A stretch of 64,000 bases of DNA, taken from assembly GCA_029379385.1 (NCBI GenBank), contig CM055618.1, forward strand, positions 17,275,071 through 17,339,070, in the 5' to 3' direction. Numbering within the stretch: position 1 is the stretch's first letter; each line of letters opens with the position of its first letter. This document shows, piece after piece, positions 1 to 14,000 of this stretch. The notes below the pieces were generated by a model, which worked only from the letters and a program-made list of their open reading frames with translations, was not told the origin of the DNA and did no database searches. Both the position numbers and the translations under genes were made by a program. This DNA is from Quillaja saponaria (Eukaryota; Streptophyta; Magnoliopsida; Fabales; Quillajaceae).

Positions 1-433
1 CTTACAACTTCCTGCTTAATGCCATATTATTGACACAATTAGCTCAATGAATTTCATAAAGAATTTCTGCAAAACCATCAGAAAATTTGAAGGTCTATGT
101 CAAGAACTATTAAATTGTTGAGCGTGATGAGAGGGGCGCAATGAGAGTTGCGCACTGAGTAGCCAAGGCCTAGACCAACATAACCCACTAGAAATGAAAA
201 ATACAGTTGAAGGGTTATAAAAAGATTTTTTTTACCACAGTTGCAACACATATTAAGGTAATTGACAGGAAAAGGAAAGGAATTGAAAGCAAGCAGTGCA
301 AAAGCTGATCTTGTACCTTGTCAAGATACAATGACACTAAGTATGATGGAAGAAGAATTTGATGTTACTGTCATACTGTAGTCAAGACCGGTAAAACTCA
401 AGAACAAATATATTAACTAGTACCACAGCGAAC

Positions 434-3400
434 CTTGATGTATTCATTGTTAGTAATATCCCTCTTGAGCATGTTCTTGGCAGCTACAAATATTTCAGCC
501 TTTTTAAGTTTAGCATCAGGTCCACCTGCCTTTAGAAGATTAAAAACGACATGCCTGCAAGGACCATCACAGTTTAACAATTTTTATGCAACATATTTTA
601 AATTTTCAACCTACACAGAAACGACAAGACTGTACGTCGAAAGAAAATCTCACAAACAAAAAGTGGTAAACCTTAATGGGTCATATTCAGGGTGCTCCAG
701 GGATGACTTTAAGACATAATGACCATGAATGCTTTCTGCAACTTGACTTATGCTAGCCTGCAGCTCTTCAGGAGGAGCATCGACACCATATGCTGCAGCT
801 TCACCCATTCTTGACATAGCATCTTCCTTTCCACGATTTCTCAGAGAAACTGCCAAGCGACGCAATTCGGCACATATCAGCTGGAAGCTGCAAAACGAAA
901 ATGAAATTCTAAGGAAAAAAAGATAAATCACAATCAACTTGTGATCTAGTATAAAAATGTTTACTCGCCCATCCTTCAATTTGCACAATTTGCAGACTAC
1001 CGCTTCATACTGCTGTCTCCTATGTCAAAACTTTTCTTGTATGTGCCCTACTTCTATATGTTTGTCCGTATTTTGAGGCTATTTCTTAATGAAGTCTTAT
1101 CGTCTAGAAAGAACAATAGAAAAAGGTATCTGGAATGGAATTAAAAACATGAGGTTTAATGCTTCCATTTTAGGAGCAGACACCAGCTTGATCATGGACC
1201 TGTTGAAACACTGCCTGTTTTATTATCTTCCACATTTTTGTAGCCTTGGTTTTCAATGCTTGTACAGCCTCAAAAAAAGTTCCAGCACAAACTATTATTT
1301 CGACTTGACTGAATTTTCAAACAAACGGGTGTTAGTAAAAGATAGAATATCATACCAGTTTTTCACGTACAAGATTGAGAACTTTCATTAGAACTCATGA
1401 TTATAAATAGTATCCTATTCGTTCTTCAAGTATTAGAAGTATTAATATTACAAAAAGAATTAACTAAATGTTTAATACAAATTCCAGCACATTACATGAG
1501 TCACATGCCAGCATAAAATATTATGAGCACTTCTACAGAAATTACTAAAAGTTGTCAAAAATATCACTTTGTCAAATCATTCTTGCAAAAATGATGATGG
1601 GTTGTTATTATTTTGAAGGCTATGATCTTTATGGTGGATAGGAAAAATGGATCGTGTTTGGCCGAACCTTAAGAATCCCTAGAATCCGAGTGAGTTTTGT
1701 GAATCTCACTTAAAAGAAATTCACGCATAGTCTCTCCTTTAAAGAAAGAAAATTGCTAAACCAGATAATACAGTTGTTGGAGGGCAGCCTATCCAAAGGC
1801 AATAATACCACAATAAGGGAAAAAAAAATCAACCACAGAAAAGTGAAGGACTATTTCCAAACAACTACTTTCTTGAGAGAAACATCCAGAAAAAGAAATC
1901 TTACTCTTAACCAAATGACCCTATTCTAAAGTTACCAAACTTTCCCTACATATAAAAATTTCAATTTCAATCAAATTCAATTACTGCTTCTTAATGCATA
2001 CATAATAGTTTCTTTGTGCATCACCTCGAGTTGTAAGCCCCTGCCTTATCTTGTTTGCAATTCAAGAGTAATAAAAGGTTTTTAATACAGAAGCAACTTG
2101 TTTTAATAAGTTTACATATTTCTCTCCAAGATGCAGCTTGTGTTCTACCTTGTTTCCAACCCAACAGATGTCCCTTTCCAGCTTCTCCAAACTCTTAGCT
2201 ACTAAGTCCAGGACAGAAAAGTGGGCACAAAATATGTTGAGAACTCATAATAAGTACCAGAATGGCAGAACCATCATACTAGAAATAAATTTTATATAAA
2301 AAATTGGTCAATTACAAGCAACAATAGTCTATATAAGTAACAGAATTATTATTTTTTGATAGGTAGTCTAAATAACTACCAGAATTATACTGCAAGAACT
2401 AATTTTTAGCTGCAAAATGATTGTGGGCCAGCAGGGAGAGGTGGAGACAAGACTGGAATGAAGCCCACAGAGCAGTAGGTAGTTAGCCACATCTATGCTA
2501 CTTCACAAGTATGTTTTAATGATTACGTTGTTAGCATTGACAAAAACAAAAAAATGGGAAAGAAGGGGGCAGGGTATGGGAAGGGAAATCAGTGACTGTT
2601 ATAGCAGTTCTGAAATTGTGCAAAGATGAGGTCTCTATAACCGTACCTGCAAACTTTGTGACTGTGGAAAACTTTTAGGAGAACCTTCGGGAGAGCTTCC
2701 CGAGTTTCATTTGTCATTGTCATCCTCCCATCAAGTACTCCACTGGCACTCTCTGTTGCACTTTTATGAGAAATCCCTGATTGTCCGAACTTACTATTCA
2801 TGCTGGATTTGGATGCAGCATGCTGCCTAGGCTTGCCTTTTTCTTCTCTAAGAAGAATATTCTTGAGCTCTTTTTCCTTAACTTCCCATATTTTATCTTG
2901 CTTCTCAATAACATAAGGGTGGTCTTTTATGAAAGACACATCTGCATTCTCTTTAAATCTCCAATCTTTAAGGACAGGCCTTTGCACACCGAATTCCTCA
3001 AGGTAAACTTTTGTATACTTAAGAAACTTTTGTGGGATCATCTCACTCAGTTGTGAATTTTTGAATTGGAAATTCCTCCAAAATATGCAAAGGGCATAAT
3101 CTCTGGCAATACTGTCTGGACTTCGACTAGTCTCAGAAAATAACAAATTACTTTTTGGTGCCCAGAGACCATGAATTAATATTGCATGTCGCTGCAGGAC
3201 TTCCAAAAGTTCTTCCTCAGAGTACTCGGGAGCATAATGCTTAAGAACACTGAATCGGTGAACTGAAGCCTGTTCAACGAAAACTCTTCATTAATAACAT
3301 AGGACAAACTGGAATTTTGTTTTACAATCAGCTTTCCTGTTGAATTCATGATCAAATTTTTATTACTTTGGCATGAATAGACGAGTTTCCTTTGAAGTAG

Positions 3401-6400
3401 ATGTCCAGGAAAAAGCAAAAATTTGCACCATATTCTCTAAAGGGATAATGGAAAAGAAACAGTTCAAAATACAGGAAAAATCATTAATCATAAACCAACC
3501 TAACAACCCATTAAAGAAGCATGCCAAAACACCCACTGATCCCAAAAGCTTAATCTGAAAGGAAACAGGGCCCATGTAGATTAATCTTATACACTAATAC
3601 TCCACCTAACGTGGACGTGGGCCAAGAAATGGAACTAAACAGAAAGCTGACCACAGCATAAACACATTACTAGATAGTTACAGATAAGTAGCTATCAAGA
3701 CTTGAACCATGATAGATTACCAAACAGTCAGCAAAATAAAGCTCAAAATGGGCCCAGCTATGTAAACTAAGCTAAAAACACTAGCATTACACTTCATTTA
3801 GGAAGGACATTAGGGTTTGACCTATTATAAACCTTCTTCAAACCTCTGCATAGATCAACTGAATAAGCCATGTTTAGGGATATGAATTGTTTTAAAAAGT
3901 TCTTAATCAGCTGCTAAAGTGAACCATGAACCAGCAAAATGACTGACTATGCCAACAGACATATGAAATCAAAATGTATGCATAAACACACGAATGCACT
4001 CACACAACTCAGTCATTGACACACAAAAGTCAAAACTAACATTGAAGTCTCAATTAAATTGCAACGAACCTCGCAAAGCATTTTCTTAATACGTTCCTCG
4101 GTGGGTAATTCAAGCAAAGACCTGAAAAAAAAAAATGAAAAAAAGTAAAGTAATTTCTTAACAGCTTCTCCAGAAGTAGGCTAAAAAGTGGTACGCCATC
4201 AAACAAGCATAAGTAACGCATAGAAGTGCACGTAAGAACATGCAAAATATTGACAAACTAAAAACAAATGTAGGTTACATCAGTTACAAAGAGAAGAAAG
4301 TGCAAGATAAAAGAGTTAATTAGGATGATTTTTGTCTTCCTATTCAGTAGGGCAATTTAGGTATTAGGAACTTGCTGGTGTCCAACGAGGCCGTTTCAGG
4401 AATGCCTTTGGAGGTTTGTTAGTGAAAGCCCTTGGGAGAAGGCTTGTGGAAGATAAATACGGTTGGTTGGACTTCTAAAGCTGTAAATTCTTCTCATGAA
4501 GCAGGATTATGGAAGTAGGTTGCTGATTGTAGACATCTTGTTGGGTTAGTTTGAAGTAGTTAACTGATTCACTCTACCCCTGTGAACCGTGATCCATGGT
4601 AGTGACACCCCCATTTGCAATACTTTAGCGTTCCGAAAAAGGAATAAACTGACACCCTTTCTAGGATGGTCCATTTCAGTGGAGATGAATTGAGGGAGTG
4701 GAAAAGATAGGCTACGTATCATTTTTCATTTTTCTTCATTTTGGAGTTTTTTTTTTTTTTTTTTTTTTAAAGGAAGTAGAGGAAATGGAGGAGTACATGT
4801 ACTCCTCCTCCCTCCAAAGCCTATTTTTTTAATCCCTTCAAATTAGGAGGATTTAGAAAGAGTGGATAAGATAAGATACATTTAATTTTTGCATGTTGTG
4901 ACTAATATACCCTTGTTATTTCTATTAAATACCTACCAAAATCTAAATAAAACATTTTAAGGACGTAGTAAACAATTATGTAATAATATATCATCTCTTC
5001 TACTTTCCCCTGAACTTCCAAACAATAAATGTACCTAATCCTTTCCTTTCCTCTCCTTTATTTTTTTAAACTCCCAAAGAAGACAAATAATAAGTGTCAT
5101 TTTTCATCTACTCTACTCTCTTTTCCTCTCCTCTTCTCTCATTCCATTTACTCTCCTCTCCTTTTAACCACCCAAATAGACCCTAAGAATATTAAGTTGC
5201 AAAATTGGTCAAACTTGGAACAAGAATATCAAACACTGTCACAAATATCCCAACTAATTGGGTTTGCTGGCATAACTTACCAAACTAGTTGATATGTTCT
5301 ACATAGACTATTACATCAAGTTACACAAAGACAAAGGTGATTTTTGTGCGTGTGTGTCTTTCTAGTTAGAAAATTCTTTTGTTTATGATTCATTGTGAAA
5401 ATAAAATCTGCTCAATAAATAGTATAGTGCCTTCTGTATAGAACAAGGGCATTTCCTTTCTCGACCTTTTCCAACTGTGAGTAAATTTGAATACAAAGCA
5501 GCATCAATGACTCGTGTTAATATCATCACATCTATTTTAGATATTTAAGTTTTAGAATTTTCTTTCCTTTATTTCTTATGACTTTTAGTGGGTCTCATAC
5601 ACTGTAGAAACCAGTTTTGACAACTCAATTATCCTTTCTATTTCTAGTACCAGACAGTTGTGTGATTAAAGGGGGGGAGTGACGACAGCATGCAAGTTTG
5701 TATATTTCAAAAAACCTAGATCATTGTTTTAATGAAAGACAAAATTTTAAAGCTGAATAGTTTCGGGGAGAGCATACCTCCATGAGGGACCTGTGGATTT
5801 AAAATTATTGTTGCTTGCTCCAGGACACAAGGAAGTAACATAGTCATACCTTCAATGTTCAAATATAGGCAGCAATTCAAAATATTAGGAGATACACAAT
5901 TTTGAGATGGCTGAAACTACTAGTAGAAAAAACAAGTGCAAGTAACATGTATTCATACGGGTTCATTGTAAAGTTTATAGAAGAAGTTTCTTGTGCCACC
6001 ATTCTTTGCAAATATCTGGTTGATAAATCACTATTGGAGCTATGGTATTTGAGTGGAATCCAACACTTGAAAAACAAAACACCAAACAAACAAATTAGTG
6101 AAAAATGCAGAGGACCCAAAGAAAGAGTTACAGGCTAGTAGGTAATTATCAAATGTTAGTAGCATAACACAAGAAATAATCATGAAAACCAACTTAAGAA
6201 TTTCAAAATATACAACTTAGTGCCAGTTTGGTTTTGTGTTTGGAATTGAAAATCACTTTGAGTTTGTATAATAGCATGTTTGGTTAAAATTGAAATCACT
6301 TTGTGGTTAAAATTGAAAATCACTTTTGGTCAAAAGGCTAACATAGTGTTAGACCATTTTTTTGAAGCTACTTATGTGTAACTTTTCCAAAACACACTTT

Positions 6401-9400
6401 TAGCAAAATACAAGATACAGTTTTTATATTAATTTTTGACAAAAATAACCAAACCATATATTTTTTAATATTGTTATGATTCAAAAACGTTTTTTTTTTT
6501 TTTGGATAACTAACCAAACACAAAACAGATTATCCTAAAATCAATTTTTTAATAATCTCTATTAGTAAATTCAATTATCAAAAATATTGATTTTTAAACA
6601 CCAAACCAAACTGGTACTGAAGCCATAAAACACTTGCTTTTCACTGAACATTACAAGTATTTTATGGTGCATTTCACGCCATCACCAAAAAGCTACGTAT
6701 ATAAGAGCAACTCTTACTACCACATGCATTTAAAGCAATCTATATTATAACCACTTTTTTCCGCATTAAGTAACATTCAATGAAGAAAAGATAATTATTT
6801 TCCACTATTTGGAGCAAGGTAGACAGATTTAGTGATCAATAGGAAACAACCAAGCTAGTGGAGAATAATGAACTCCTCTTCTCAAAACTAGATATCACTT
6901 TCAATAACAAGCGCAAACCTTGTATATGCGCTTGGTTTGGTGGAAAATTTGGCATCTGGGATCAAACTGCAGGTTCTTGTGGTTTACCTCATTTCCTACT
7001 CTAACTATCAACCACCTCCAGTCAACCTTTATGATTTAAACCAGCCCCTTAAAGCATATTGAACAAAAGAGAACCGACTTAAACTAGTTGAAACATTCCT
7101 CTATATGTCCAGGTGTATTTCACTAATTTTTATACTTAAGATTCTTTCGTGATTGGTTTTCACTTATTTTCACAAGAGCATTTTTCTATCAATTTTGTCT
7201 TTCATCTGTCATCACCGCCAAATAGTTCATTAAGTAGGATTCCTAGCTTTCTTGCATTGGGATTATGTTTCTACTTACGCAAGCCTAGAACAAAGGAACG
7301 CACAAGTGTTTCCCGTAAGTTTAGTACACCTTTTTCATGAATTGCACAATTAACGGTTTGATACGATTTTCGGTTCAATTAATTACCTTTTCAATTCTTA
7401 ATTCGACAGCCGTGCTTGAAGTAGATTTATCATTCAAAATGTTAGAAGGGACAAAGGAGAAAAGGGCTGGTACATATTTCACAAGGAAAAGGGGGAACGA
7501 AGGAGAAGAAAAATAATATTAGTTAAAAAATGTCAAAACCAATTAAACCAAAAAGTAGAAATTGATAGATGAGACCCATGAATAGATTAGGATCTTTAAC
7601 ATGACACCGCATGCGCGTGGAGAATGGACATGCCTTCTTCATACCTTGTGCTAAAATTTAATGATGAGAATGGGTGGCGGCAAGATCGAACTCCTGACCA
7701 TGTGGTCATAGAGATTTTGTTACTATGTCAAATAACCAATTCAAACCAAAAGCTTAAATTGTTAGGTAAGAACCCAAGAACATGTTTGATCTCTTGCAAA
7801 AACAAAATTAACCTTATCATGAAAAAGATGAGGGGAATGAATTGCAAAAGTTTTCGGAGAACTACTATACCTCCGGACCATCCATATTTTGCTCACTTGA
7901 AGACTCTAACTGCCTACTCTGCAGCAAAGAAAATAGATGAGTTAATGACTATACAGTTAGTATTTATGCCGATATAGAATAACACCAGAATCTATAAATC
8001 CAATCAATTATAATGAAGTCATGCTCAAAGAACTGCCATGCCAAACCTATTAAGGACAGGGCCTTTTGACATATTCAGCATGAAATGCAATTAGACAAAT
8101 AATTATAAGATGGAGCAACTTATGAAAATTTAGCAAAATTTCCTCAAAAATTAGATAAGATCAAAGCAAACAAGCCTGCTAAATCTTCAAGCAACACACT
8201 TTTAATTAGACCTACAAAGCACTGTCAACTCTGAGTGGTACCAATAGTTATTTATTAAGACTTTTGAGCAGAGATTTTTTTGTGTGAAGATGTTCACATA
8301 ATCATATAGATTATTACAAGATCAACATTCTAACATCTCATCCCAATAAATTCTTAACAGAGTCTCATAAGTCATAATTTAAAGAAACCAAACATTCTGA
8401 AAACCAAGCAAAAGTTTTGTAATTACCCCCAGACCTTATACATATTTATTGCCCCTAGGGAAACCAAGACCACCTTTAAGCTTTCCACGATTCTTAGACC
8501 CCAAACAGCCATGAAAATCAAATCTTTGGATGTTCCAAGAATTCCCTGCAGGCTGTCCCTCTACAAGTTCAGGACCTCTGCTACTCCCACACCTTTCTTT
8601 TCTTAAGACAATTTTTGAATTCAATGTATCAAGTTTCAACGTTAACACATTGTCTTACAACTCCATATCCCCGAGATCAAGTTTCAGAACAAACCACCAC
8701 CGCATAAAACAGTAAGCAGAGTCATCAAAGCGGACGTGCATCTATAAAGCACCGCCTGATGAAACTCAATGAAACTCAGATCCATGTAGTATGCGATAAA
8801 TTGCTGAAACACATCAGCATAACATGCTTAAACAACTAAAAAAAATAAAACCTGTCTCTTTGAAGCGGAAATTGACTTCTCTTTAGTATTGTCTTCTGCT
8901 TTCACTGTAACTTTTGCATTAGTAGTGAGCTCAGTCTTCTGCTTCGAACCACCAGTCCTGAGATGTTGTAATGATGATCTGAGTTGCACAACTGCGTGTA
9001 TAGGATTCAGGTGTAACTGCAAGAAAAAAGGAGATAAGAACCTTTTTACAAACTAAATTAGTATTAATTGCCAACTATCACGAAACAACAAGTCTCCAAT
9101 CCCTTAAGCCACCAAAGGTGACCTAAGAGACTAATGTATAACAAGTGAAATAAGTTAGTGATACATGATGAACAATAAGTTGGATGTAGACCAGTGACTA
9201 TGAGGCACCAAACCAGGGAGGTTCGTCAATCCTAGAACTATAACTCTACTCAGAAAGTCAGGCTTTCTCATCATTCAAAATTTCTGGAAGGACATTAGGA
9301 TGGGATAAGAGATGGCAACTTTGACATTGACCACAAACAAGCTAAAACTGAACACAAGGGTTTTTTCCCTACTTATGTTAGAACAAAACTAGGCTAACTG

Positions 9401-10992
9401 CAAAACACTACATAGAGGAGAGGGTTGTTTTTTCCCCTCCATTGCCAGCTTCTTCATGGGATCTACCCGCTTATTCCAACAAACAAAAGTTTAAAGGGAC
9501 AAGGGACTCCTTCAGATTATTTGTGTCCTAAAAAGCACCTATTGATGAAATAGCATTTGTGTTTCAAAAGAAGGGTGGATGACATGGATGTTCAAAACAT
9601 AAGTACAAAGTACATCCAATGTATTTCCACAGCAATCAGTTCACAGTTTAAGTGATTTTAACGATCTTCAAGAATACGTTAGAGTGCATAAACCTTATAA
9701 ATAGGATTTACATACATACCTTATTATCCATCAAAACCCCAACAGCATAACCATAAGAGTGAGGTGGCTTCCACAAAGATGACAAAGTCTAAAGAAAACC
9801 AAAGTATTCAGTCATGTACAGTACCATCATGTGATACTGTTAGGAAAACAACTTTGAAAACACAAACAAGAACAGTCAAAGTTGTGACCATGGTGTAAAA
9901 TGTAAAATTCAGTGCAAACGAACACTAACTACAAGCCAATCCCCCCTCCCCCCCAAATAAAAAAAAATAGAGAATGATAATAAACCATAACATCAAGAAT
10001 TAGGAACACTTGATACAAAAATAAGACCAACAAGCAAATAATTATAAACATCCAAAAAGTTTTATAAACAATGTGACTGAATTTGAATGTAAAATGGACC
10101 TTCAATTACTTTTAGTAAAATAAGCAACAAAAATATCAAATATTTGCTTGTTATAACAATGGAAATTCTTTGTATTAAACGACCTCTCTGTATAATACAT
10201 TATTAGAAACCCACCTGCTTTGTCATCCCCAGTTTACTCTCGTGGTCATAATTCTTGGAATCAACATCAACAGATAAATCAACTTCTACTTGTGCACTGA
10301 CAGGTTTCACCCTAACCTGTTCAAAGGGGGGAAAGTGTATATAACTGTCTTGTCCCCAAAAGGAATACCAAAGAAACTGAAAATCAAACCGAAATCACGC
10401 ACCTCTTCACATCTTTCGTCCAATTCAAAGGGTCGCCAGCATGGTCTTAGAGGATATTGCAGAACATATAGCTGGTATAAAAATCGATTCATAAATTCAA
10501 AAGGCCGTTACCAAAAGACATGCTCACCACACTTACTTTGAAGAAAATACATAATATTAAGAGACGAATAAGTACGGGGGAGAGTATAAAGACCTTAGTG
10601 TCAGCATCAATAGAGGGACTAAGGAAGACGTCAATTTCGCGCACAATTGTATCTTCACCATCTTCTTCATCCATGAGATCATCTTGTTTCGACTCATCTT
10701 GGCCCTCCGACTTGGGTTCCACCTCCATTTTCATAGCGCCATTGGAAGCTGAAGGTTCTGTATCATTAGTTGGTGCTTGTGCTAACCCTTCTTCAACATC
10801 ATCTTTCCTTTTGGAAATTTCCGCATCAAATTCTTGTGGTTTTGGTTTCGAAATCGGTACTTCTGGTCCCGATTTTGCAACAGATTCTTGAGGTTCCAAT
10901 TTCGGTTTAGGTATAGGCTTGGATGATTTAGGCGCAAACCTGGAGATTCTTGAAGGAACCTGGGTCGGCACGTCTAGGTCGTCCAGGTCCAT
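434..10992 (-). CDS. RPC5: DNA-directed RNA polymerase III subunit RPC5 (Sin-like), 3' end missing
   Basis: RPC5 (POLR3E/Rpc37-like) is a Pol III-specific subunit that helps initiation and termination on tRNA and 5S genes in the nucleus. The start is the ATG at 10992. Exons, in order of translation, are 10594-10992, 10403-10471, 10215-10316, 9720-9788, 8852-9016, 5959-6065, 5778-5849, 4070-4121, 2647-3269, 672-887 and 434-554. All phases join and give about 665 residues. The N-terminus is a Lys/Pro/Glu-rich low-complexity region with an acidic stretch, followed by VREIDVFLSPSIDADTK, LYVLQYPLRP and LHLNPIHAVVQLR, which are typical of the Sin domain. Downstream are PLKYHSS, SLCPGAS and LPTEERIKKMLCE blocks. 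The last exon read ends NNEYIK with phase 0 at 434, so a short terminal exon should lie left of position 1. The 2.8-kb intron 6066-8851 holds a MITE. Family identification is strong; exon ends are read by eye. Confidence 0.9.
4741..5190. mobile_element. MITE-like element with degraded left end (RPC5 intron)
   Basis: The right end (about 5140-5185) reads as pyrimidine-rich CTCTCCTTTTAACCACCC followed by AAATAGACCCTAAG. Its reverse complement resembles the left flank, AAAGGAAGTAGAGGAAATGG at about 4769-4788. A 22-T run (4747-4768) replaces the outer part of the left repeat. A perfect 22-bp palindrome lies at 4787-4808. The TTTGGGTGGTTAAAAGGAGAGG style of end is common in dicot MITEs. Superfamily and exact ends are not determined. 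Confidence 0.35.
6220..6617. mobile_element. MITE, about 400 bp, with terminal inverted repeats (RPC5 intron)
   Basis: The left end is GTGCCAGTTTGGTTTTGTGT. The reverse complement of the right end is GTACCAGTTTGGTTTGGTGT, so about 18 of 20 positions match. The element is non-coding and AT-rich, with internal repeats of AAATTGAAAATCACTTT near 6245-6330. Flanking bases TTA (left) and TGA (right) could be a decayed 3-bp target duplication, which would suit a Tourist/PIF-Harbinger MITE, but hAT is also possible. It lies in the large intron between the fifth and sixth RPC5 exons and should be spliced out. Confidence 0.7.
7640..7800 (-). mobile_element. LTR/TRIM retroelement remnant
   Basis: On the minus strand the segment reads like an LTR end (TTTGACATAGTAACAAAATC) next to a decayed tRNA-iMet primer binding site (compare TGGTATCAGAGC). 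Next comes ATGGTCAGGAGTTCGATC, which resembles the region following the PBS in plant LTR/TRIM elements. The adjacent AAATAACCAATTCAAACC and AAAAGCTTAAATTGTTAGG strings are also typical of dispersed plant repeats of this kind. It is a fragment with no coding potential, inside an RPC5 intron. The assignment is by remembered pattern only. Confidence 0.4.
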
Positions 10993-11099
10993 ACTCTGTC
11001 ACTGCACCGAGGAACAATCGGCGGGAAGCAGTTTCTCTGGAGGGAAACTGAGTATAACTACGCTGTGAATAGTGGGGCTTAGACTGAGGTTTTGTTGTC

Positions 11100-14000
11100 C
11101 CTGTTACATATTTCGGTACTTTTTATTTTTCTTTATAAAATCAATGGCTATGGGCCACAAAGCTAAACAATAACAACTGCCAGCTGGGGAGTGAGTGGGC
11201 CTGGTGGGCCGCTCCAGTTTTTTTTTTTTTTTCAATAATGAGTGAGATTGCCTGATAAAATATTAAAAATGTTCTTGAGAGAGTTTTATGAAAATAAAAA
11301 GAATTATTCATAAACTCGATAAACTTTTTACAAATAAAAAATTAATATTAAATTCATTTTAAAACATTAAAGAAACACGTGGGTTATTATAAATTTAAGT
11401 CATGATTTCAAACACACAAAAAGCAACCTTCTTTACTTCTCTAATTGTAGGCAAAGTACATATGTGATTTTTAAATCCCATGGAAAATAAGAATTAAAAG
11501 CTTCTATAAATCTGTAAATTGTTAGAAAAAAATAAATACTTTTGTATATACACGTATCTAGTCACTTAAATTATGATATTTGCAGCAAATCATCGCCAAT
11601 TATATTGTAAGCAAAATACATAACAATTCTACCAAAAAAAAAAAAAAAATACATAACAATTTTTAAATTTCATGAAAAATAAAAAATAATGTGTAAGTGA
11701 TATACCAATAACAATATATAAATTAAACTTTAGATGAATATAAAATATATCCAACAAAACTTATAATAAAAACAAAAATAAAATAGAGGGGAAAAAAAGC
11801 ATAAACTGTAATATTCATTCTAAAGGCAATAAACTTATTGCAAGTGAGAATTATGTAAGGAGTACTTATAAAAATAAAAGAAATTCTGGTATTAAGTCAT
11901 GGTATAGATTACTCCAAATTACATAAAATGATTTTTTATGTTATTACATACTCCAATTATTTATTTTTCAATGAGATAATTATTATTGTTAGATGATTTT
12001 AATCAGATTACTCCAATTATTTATTTTCCAATAAATATTTGTCCAAAATTTTAATTTGCATATTGTATATAAGTTGTTGATTGGAGAGTTAATTAGTCAA
12101 AATGAGTGTAACCCTAACCCTACACACATGACAGTTAAATCAAAACTTACTTATTTTAAGGTGAGTGTGAATTATAAGAAAAAGCAGCACAAACAAAATT
12201 TATATTTCTCCAACATTCTTTATCTTTATTCTTAAAAATTTAAAGAAGCTTCAAATAATAGCCGAAAATGCGATACAATTTTTTTTTTAAACTGCCAATT
12301 AAAGAAATTTGTATATAAAAAGTAATAATAATAACAAATAAGATTAAGAACATGAAACATGTATTAATTAATTAGTAGTAAGCTGTAAGCGTGGATACTA
12401 TTTTGAACTTTCAAGTTAGAAGTGCTAGAAATGGTACAATCACTAATTAGCATTTGAGCTACCTCAGAAGTAATTAATAACCCAATGATAGTTGTTAATT
12501 TGATATAAATTAATTAGTTTACGTTTTCAAAGATGATAGTTTCTCATAACATTATTAGTTACCAAATAACAATGAATGAGAATAATGTTGCTTTACAAAT
12601 CAACTAATTTTTCTATCTCTTAGATTTAATAGTATAATTTAAACTTTGAATTTTTTTTTTTCCCCCAAAACATAACATTTGATGTTTTGGAATATTGCAT
12701 AGTGAAGTTGATTACAACTTAAACCTAGGAATGATTATGATTATAATATTAAATTTGATCAATTTTCAATTCTATTTAATATTAAAAAAGAATTATCGAG
12801 AAGTGAATTGACAATACTTGTATAATTATGGTTGATATTAGCACATAATTGATAAAAATATTTTTTTTCATATAATATGAGTAGCCTCATCCCACACGCG
12901 TACTCAAGGGAATTTTTCTAATTTTGTAAAAATATAATTTTTTTTGTTACAATTGTTTCATGCAATTTGAGAAAGAAATGATCAATTATTAGTATTTAAT
13001 TTTTTTATAAAAAATTATTTACTTTTTGGTTTTTTTATGATTATATTATATATTTAAAAATTGATTTAGGCATATATATGTCTGAAAATATAGTTCTGTA
13101 ATAAAATAAATATAATTTATAACGAAAGTTGGATCGAATATATTTATATTCTTTAGCAATAAAAGCTGTTGTATAGTGACACCAAAAAATATATATATAT
13201 ATTTAAAGGAAAATTTTGAATCTACAGACCCAAATAATCTTTTACCACCTTTGGAAAGTTACTCTTGCTGTATATAGCGTGGACGGCCATTTCTCAGTTT
13301 GTGGGCTTCGCTTGCTATTAGACCAGCCGAACCTCTCGCTACCCAATTCCGGCACTTTCCATTCTTTGGAAAGTTACCCATATATATATATATATATATA
13401 TTTATTGGAATGCTTGAACTCGGTATTAGAGATAAAAAATAAATATTAACCGTTTGAACTAAACTATTGCTAATTGTTACCCACGTACCAGAGAAAAAGA
13501 AAAACACTGACCTCTTTCAAATTAATATTTTTAATTTTTAAATAATGTTTTTGATACACTCTTTTCATACATGACTTCTTTATATTCTGGTAAGAATCTT
13601 AATTTGACTTAAAAGTCTTTTAATATGAAAAATTAAAAGACTTAAAGTATATGTATTTATAATTTTTTATATTAAAATGGAATAACACAAGGATTTCTTA
13701 TTTTATAATAATATAAATAATATGACAAGAGATGTATATTAAAGCAAAAAGGGAAATAACACACTCATTACATATTGAGACTTTCAATAAAGTATATGCT
13801 AAAATATATTTTGCGTCCTTTTAAGGTAAGTTATTATTCATTTGATGTGTCACATTGATATATCAAGTTAGAAACTATTTGCCACATTATATTCATTTAA
13901 TTGTCATTTAATTAATTTAAACAGAACATGACAGTAAGAACTTAAATGACTCGATTTTGAAATTACAAAAAAAAAATTTAAAATTTATAATTATAAAGAT

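Noticed and set aside
1..433. Search for the terminal RPC5 exon
   Set aside because: No acceptor followed by a plausible short C-terminal frame was found; the exon is probably left of the window.
7624..7977. 117-residue plus-strand open frame in an RPC5 intron
   Set aside because: It overlaps the antisense TRIM-like remnant and has no domain; it is not a gene.
8436..8648. Minus-strand frame resembling a Gly-rich protein inside the RPC5 intron
   Set aside because: The RPC5 exons on either side join in phase without it, and it matches no RPC5 sequence.
12109..12122. TAACCCTAACCCTA as an interstitial telomere
   Set aside because: Only two repeats, so chance is likely; noted in the intergenic entry.
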